64,000 bases of DNA from Piromyces finnis (taxonomy: Eukaryota; Neocallimastigomycota; Neocallimastigomycetes; Neocallimastigales; Neocallimastigaceae): assembly GCA_002104945.1 (NCBI GenBank), contig MCFH01000041.1:202001-266000 (forward strand), given 5' to 3'. Below, piece after piece: positions 58,355 to 64,000 of the stretch (positions are counted from its first letter, which is position 1; every line of letters begins with the position of its first letter). The notes beneath the pieces are model-generated. The model was not told where the DNA came from, did not search any database, and saw only the letters and a list, made by a program, of their open reading frames with translations. The position numbers and the translations under genes were made by a program.

Positions 58355-59118
58355 ATGGTAAATATTATTATGAAAAATTATAATAATACTAAAAAGTAGT
58401 ATTATTATTGATGAATATTAAATAATGGATGAATTAAAAATTTTAATTATGTAATTATTGTTTTTGTATTAATGCATTTTTATTATTCTATAATTTATTA
58501 GCCAGCTAGATTTAGTAAGAACAGAAAGAAGCGTGGACACGTCTCTGCCGGTCACGGTAGAATTGGTAAGCACAGAAAGCATCCTGGAGGTCGCGGTTTG
58601 GTAAGTCAATTAAAATATTATAAATTATTAAAATAATGGTTTGTATATTAATATTATTTATTTAATTACAATGTTACATAGGCTGGTGGTTTAACTCACC
58701 ACAGAATTAACATGGATAAGTATCACCCAGGTTACTTCGGTAAGGTTGGTATGAGATACTTCCACAAGACCCAAAACAAGTTCCACCGTCCAACTGTTAA
58801 CGTTGAAACTCTCTGGAACTTAGTTTCTGAACAAACTAGTGCCAATGCCTCTGAAACCAACATTCCAGTTATTGACGCTAAGCGTGCTGGTTTCGGTAAG
58901 GTTTTAGGTAAGGGTAAGCTTCCAAACAAGCCATTTGTCCTTAAGACCAGATTAATCTCTCGTAAGGCTGAACAAAAGATCAATGCTGTTGGTGGAAAGG
59001 TTGAATTGATGTAAGTTTCAAGAATGTATTTTTGTTTATATATATATGTTATATTGTGTATTATTGATAACTAATTAATATTTTATTTTTATATTATAAT
59101 TTAAATAATAGTGCTTAA
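58355..59118 (+). CDS. RPL28: 60S ribosomal protein uL15 (RPL27A / yeast RPL28)
   Basis: Model: join(58355..58357, 58502..58600, 58682..59010, 59112..59118), 145 aa (family 148-149). Exon 1 contributes only the ATG. Exon 2 gives [20 protein letters not shown]. Exon 3 carries the body ([33 protein letters not shown]). The continuous frame would end ...VELM-stop, but a GTAAGT donor lies inside that ATG. Splicing to a 7-base last exon (TGCTTAA) gives the conserved ending VELIA. It is a structural protein of the large subunit. Codons are strongly biased to C/G-ending forms, as expected of a highly expressed gene. Confidence 0.96.
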
Positions 59119-60166
59119 ATTAATAACTAAATTTTTGAAGTTTTGTATGAAAAAGATTTGTAATTGATCAAATGCAATCAAATTTAATAAAAATTAAATA
59201 GATCATAAAAAACTTTTCCAAAATAGAATATAACTAATTTAATTATTATAATAGAAGCTTATCGTTTTACTCATTAAATATTGTGAAAATTATTTATTAC
59301 TTTTTAATAAACTTATTTATTTATTAATTAAAATAATTTATAAAATTTTCAAAAATTATTTAAAAATGCTTAAAATTCGAAATTACGGTTGAGAATGAAT
59401 ATATCGTAGTTATTTGGAAGGTAACTTATTTTTAAAATTTAGTATGAAATTTTTAGAAAGGGATTTGTAAGAAAGAATTTATTTTTAGTTATAAAATGTA
59501 GTTATATTAGTGTGTATGTGTAATTAAGAAAAATAGTTATTTAAAGAGCATGTCTATTTGAATTTTGTTTTTTATTATAATATATGTTAAAAAATAGTAT
59601 TATTTAATCATGATTTCTTATATTTTTTAAAAGTATTTTATAATAATAAAATTGAATCGAATCAATAATGAAGAAATAGTAATAAGTAAAAATAGAAAAA
59701 TATAATTAATGAAGGACGTAATTTCGATCTATTAAAAAATATGAATCTTAATTTTAGCTATTAGAAGTTAAATAGAATTATTGTATATTAAGCCCACTTC
59801 AATTTGTATATATTATATTTATAATAAAAATTTTAAAACTACTATTCTTAAACAAAAAACAAACCCCCGATTTATCTGCTATATTTTTTTTATTATTTAT
59901 ATATATTTTTTATATATATATTTTTCTTTAGTTTTATGATTTATTTTGATTTTAATTTATATAACCGAAAAAAAAAAAAAAAAAAAATGAATTTTTATTC
60001 CACTTGTAATTTTTTATGAAAAATTATTGTAACTTTTGAAAAGCAGCAAATAGCAAATTGTGTAATATAATTTATAATACTTTACAACTAAAAAAGAAAA
60101 ATTAATAAAATAAAATAAAATAAAAAAAAAAAGATTAGAATTCTTTTAAAATATATATTTACATTA

Positions 60167-60198
<32 letters not shown>

Positions 60199-61962
60199 CA
60201 TTACAATAAATATAAAAAATTATGTTTATATCCTAATAGTTGAAATTGAATCTAATGATATTTTATATATATATATTTTATTTTGAGCTTTTATAGCATA
60301 ATAATGTTCTTAAGAAAAAAAAAAAAAAAAAAGGAGGTTCATTATTATTTTCTAATATTATGAATAAACTTTTAAATATTAAATCCAATGATGTATATAT
60401 ATCAATATTTAATTTAAAATTTGTAAATAAATGAATAACATTGCAATAATATTTAAAAAATATTTTTAGGTAAAAAAAAAAAAAATAAAAATAAATTGCT
60501 ATATATGAAATTTATTATTATCACTTTATTAAACGCATCTCTAATATTAATATTTTAAGTATTGTAGCATTAACTTTACTAGAACATAGTATTGAATATT
60601 CTCTATTTTTTTTTTTTTTTAATTATTATTGTTAGTATTATGTTTACCTAAGCCAATTTTTTTTTTTTTTTCCCTTACATCTATATAAATACCTTAAAGT
60701 TTCAACTTAAAAAATTAACCCAATTATAATTTTTTTTTTATTATTATTATTATTTAATTCTGTATAAATTAAATGAAATTATTAATCCATATAATATTTA
60801 TTTCCATAAACTATTTTTTTTTTTTTAATTATTAAATAAAATAATTCATTTGTTTTATTGCTTTATTCTATAACATTAAATTTAGTTTTATAATACAAAA
60901 TATTTTAACTTTTTATCCTTTTGCTATTTGCAAAATAATTATACCTACCATACAAATTATCAAAGAAAAAGTATTACGAAATTTTTCAAATTTTTAATTT
61001 TTTATAAATGCTTGTAAAAAGAATATTTATTAGCTATTGATTAAACTGTTAAATTATTAGCAGTAGAATCGATAATAATAAGAATAATAATAATAATTCA
61101 TCAGAACTATGTTCTAAGATTGAACGGGTGAAGAATACTATTCAACTATGAAAAATTACACTCAGTTCAAAAATTAAAATATATAAAAAAAAAGAATTCT
61201 TCATTAACATTTAAAAACTTTTTTTTAATAATACTTATTTTAAAATTCTTATTATATTAATATTACAATTTGTATAATTAAAATTTAAAATACTTTTATA
61301 TAATTAAAAAATGTGAACGATACTTCAGGCATTTTAAAATAAAATAGTGAAAATTCAACCAAAATATTATAATTTTATTTGGTTTTAATAAAACTCAAAA
61401 TCAAAGAATAAAATTTTTATACTTCCATACATTCTAAACATTTACTTTTTTAAATACTAAATTATAATTTTTTAAAACAAACTAAATAAAAACTAACCTT
61501 TAACTCTTTTTTTTTAATAATTTTCAAATATTTTAATCTTTTCAAAACCTGAAAAAAAAAATTACTAATTAACAAATTTAAATACAAATATCCCTTTTTA
61601 TAGTACTATTAAGATATTTCTCTGTAATACGTAAATTTTATATAAAATTTCATTTACACTACTTCCGATATATTTTCTATAATATGTTACGACTTATTTT
61701 ATATTTACTATTCTCAAACATTTTTCCTTGACTAATCCCAATTCATTATTTTCATAGACTGTACACTTCTCAAAATCGAATACATAACATTAATACACAA
61801 GATCTTATATATATATTAATTATTTATCGTTTTAAGACCCATAATTTTGATTTTATTCATATATATATTGAATATATATATTTTATTGATCTAAATGATA
61901 AAGGCATTTTGATAATCATTAATTTCTTGCGTCTAACACAATACAATTAATTAACGTTCAAT
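59119..61962. other. AT-rich convergent intergenic
   Basis: Between the 3' ends of the uL15 and RPL37 genes. Several T or A runs over 15 bases. No coding signal found. Confidence 0.55.
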
Positions 61963-62519
61963 TTAAGCAGAGGCAGCGGCAACACGTGGCTTTGGGGTAG
62001 TGTTTTCTCTGAAACCGTTCTTGAAACGTCTGGTGAGGGTCTTTAAGTATCTCATACGACCGGTACCGGTGGTCTTTCTTCTCTTACCCTTAACACTCCA
62101 GTTGTCTATTTATTGTTTATAAAAAATTATTATATCATTATATTAATTTCTATTCATCAATTTTACTAAAACCTAATATATATCTATTTCATATCTATTG
62201 ATATTTACACTTTCTGGTCTTAGCAGCTGGGTAACCACATTGAGCACAGGTCTTCTTTTGGTTGTGGAAGCAACGACGACCACATCTTGGGCAGAGAGTG
62301 TGGGTCTTAGTGTGACGTTCACCAAAACTGGTAGTACCTTTAGTCTATTATTATTATTATTTGATAAAAATAGTAGACATCATAATAATTTTTTATGAAA
62401 AGGTGTTCAGTTCAATTACAATATTAATAAAAAAACAAAAACATTTAAGTTAATAAACTTAATTCATCCATCAACACTTATAATAATAAACACATTAATA
62501 AAAAATATTCATTTACCAT
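61963..62519 (-). CDS. RPL37: 60S ribosomal protein eL37 (RPL37), copy 1
   Basis: Minus strand: complement(join(61963..62105, 62209..62344, 62517..62519)), 93 aa (family 88-97). Exon 1 is the ATG alone. Exon 2 encodes [20 protein letters not shown] and the four-Cys zinc site (CPRC...CAQC). Exon 3 gives [20 protein letters not shown] and the basic tail ending AAASA. It binds rRNA in the large subunit. The junction codon TAC (Tyr) is split between exons 2 and 3. It lies head to head with copy 2, the start codons being 446 bp apart. Confidence 0.95.
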
Positions 62520-62965
62520 TTTTAACTAATCTTAAATGATCGTTATAAAATCGAAAGAGAGGAAATCTAATAATTAATTATGATGGTAATTTCAAAGATT
62601 GTTTAATAGTCACGTGCTTAGATCTTATTAGTATGCTTCAAAAAAATTGACCAATCATATTCAAAATTTTAACATTATATATAATTATTATTTCCTTATA
62701 TAATTTTTATAATTTGATTTTTATTTTATTAATTATTGATGATAATTAGGTAGTGTATTAAATAATAATCCACTAATGTTTGTATACATTCTGTAAAAAA
62801 ATATAAATTTATTATATTCAATATTGTATTTATTTGATAAAATGTAGAATAATATCCAATCAGATGGATATTAACTATTCTAAAGGGTTTAGGTTCATTC
62901 TTTTTAATTTGTCCTCTCTCTAAACAAAAATATCGACTTTTTTTGTGTCGGTTTAATTTGTAAAA
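62520..62965. promoter_or_regulatory. shared divergent promoter of the two RPL37 copies
   Basis: The 446 bp between the two start codons contain GTCACGTG (62611-62618), CCAATCAT (62651-62658), CCAATCAG (62860-62867) and AAGGGTTTAGG (about 62883-62893), which resembles the telobox/Tbf1-type sites of some fungal ribosomal protein genes. All are far more GC-rich than the surroundings. Function is inferred from context. Confidence 0.5.
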
Positions 62966-63597
62966 ATGGTATGTATGGGTTTTTTCCCAAGACATAATTT
63001 GTTCTAGCCTAGTGTCTTGCTTTTTATTCTATATGATTATTTTTTTTTATTTAATTATTAAGTCTCTACAATTATATAAAGTCCTCCATATGAAATACTT
63101 TATAATAATAAAGAACTTTTGTATTTCATCTTTTTTTTTTTTTTTTTTTTTTGCTGAATATTATATCAAATTATTTATTTATAATAATAAATATTGATAT
63201 ATATATATGATATTTAATTTATCTTATTTAAAATGTTATTCTAAATTTATAAACATAGTTAATAAAATAGCATATACATTTACATATAAATTACTAATAA
63301 GTTTTTATCTATATCTAAATTCATAATAATATAATAAAATAAATTTATTATGTAATTTGAAATTGGAATTTTAAATTAAATTGAAATTTTACAATTTCAA
63401 ATTTAATTCCAAATTTTAATTTGAAATTGGAATTTTAAATTGAAATTTATGTGTATAATAGACTAAAGGTACTACCAGTTTTGGTGAACGTCACACTAAG
63501 ACCCACACTCTCTGCCCAAGATGTGGTCGTCGTTGCTTCCACAACCAAAAGAAGACTTGTGCTCAATGTGGTTACCCAGCTGCTAAAACCAGAAAAT
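62966..63597 (+). CDS. RPL37: 60S ribosomal protein eL37 (RPL37), copy 2, 3' exon not in window
   Basis: Plus strand: exon 1 ATG at 62966-62968 followed by GTATGT; exon 2 at 63462-63597 after ATAATAG. Exon 2 differs from copy 1 at only three bases of 136, all synonymous third positions. It ends at the same split Tyr codon with a GTAAAT donor. No exon encoding [10 protein letters not shown] is seen up to 64000, so the last exon either lies beyond the window or is lost. Intron 1 is 493 bp against 172 bp in copy 1 and contains long palindromic repeats. It is probably a functional paralogue if exon 3 exists. Confidence 0.75.
63355..63450. repeat. palindromic TTTGAAATTGGAATTT repeats in RPL37 copy 2 intron
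   Basis: Alternating direct and inverted copies of TTGAAATTGGAATTTTAAAT and AATTTCAAATTTAATTCC, able to fold into a long hairpin just before the exon 2 acceptor. Confidence 0.7.
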
Positions 63598-64000
63598 GTA
63601 AATATTTATAATCAAAAAAAATAATAATAACAATTGCAAATGAACTATATATAACAATAAAATAAAGTATTAAAAATTATAATCGTTGAATATCAAATAA
63701 TGAAAATTAAATATATATAAAAGGATCAACACAAATATTTATAATACCAACAATAAATTCAAATTTTATATTTGAACATTTTATAATATTCATTTTACTC
63801 CACAATCTAGAAGAAGAAAATAATGACATTAAAATTTTTCTTTAAGAATTTCATTTTATATTAAAATCAAATTTTTTAAAAAAAATATTATTCTTTGAAT
63901 TTATATATAAGCTTTTTTTTTTTTTTTTTTTACTTTTAAAATAGCTATATACAAAAACGTGCAAATAAATGATTTTAAATGTTAAATTAATAATTCAAAA
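63598..64000. other. intron 2 or 3' flank of RPL37 copy 2
   Basis: AT-rich up to the window edge. No eL37 third-exon sequence is recognisable. Confidence 0.5.

Noticed and set aside
58712-59014. uL15 ORF ending in VELM
   Set aside because: The terminal ATG-TAA overlaps a GTAAGT donor; splicing to 59112 restores the conserved VELIA end.

Overview
The window is eukaryotic, intron-rich and extremely AT-rich. Intergenic DNA is almost only A and T, with long homopolymer, AAT/TTA and AAAT/TTTA runs. The conserved genes are typical of fungi: a class V myosin with a DIL domain, an EFA6-like Sec7-PH protein, a Fus1-like membrane SH3 protein, and an RRT8/LDS-like membrane protein. Very high AT content, long near-empty intergenic stretches, Asn-rich proteins and short GT-AG introns best fit an anaerobic gut fungus (Neocallimastigomycota). 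That is inference. Dictyostelids share the AT and Asn bias, but their genes are usually packed more tightly.

Layout, with exon structures rebuilt by hand from splice sites and reading-frame continuity: 1841-4105 (+) membrane SH3 protein; 8030-10370 (+) BRF1, a TFIIIB subunit; 11458-12657 (-) MOB1, whose only intron holds a TTA array of about 345 bp; 15888-18407 (+) RasGEF protein with 69 consecutive Asn and a 48-bp tandem repeat; 20355-25363 (+) Sec7-PH ARF exchange factor; 27385-28547 (+) a 5'-truncated LINE flanked by target-site duplications; 29585-29812 (+) a small RVxF protein; 30936-32229 (+) a multi-pass membrane protein; 33175-35535 (-) a G-protein alpha subunit in 12 exons; 38553-39134 (-) a LURP-one-like protein; about 39991-40531 (-) a tRNA-derived SINE-like element; 41130-45916 (-) myosin V; about 46-58 kb a gene-poor stretch with possible coding relics; 58355-59118 (+) RPL27A/RPL28 (uL15); 61963-62519 (-) and 62966 onward (+) two RPL37 (eL37) copies head to head.

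Several genes belong to one theme, signalling to polarity and membrane traffic: G alpha, RasGEF, the ARF exchange factor, MOB1, myosin V and the membrane SH3 protein. They do not form a cluster in any operon-like sense. The others are housekeeping (ribosomal proteins, Pol III initiation).

The most interesting signal is the mobile-element pair. The element near 40 kb has tRNA-like A and B boxes (Pol III promoter) and a segment nearly identical to the 3' part of the LINE at 27-28 kb, as expected for a SINE mobilised by a partner LINE. Other points of note are the head-to-head RPL37 copies, the ATG-only first exons and the 7-base last exon in ribosomal protein genes, and a G alpha that no single ORF reveals. 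No CRISPR array, rRNA gene or intact tRNA gene was seen.
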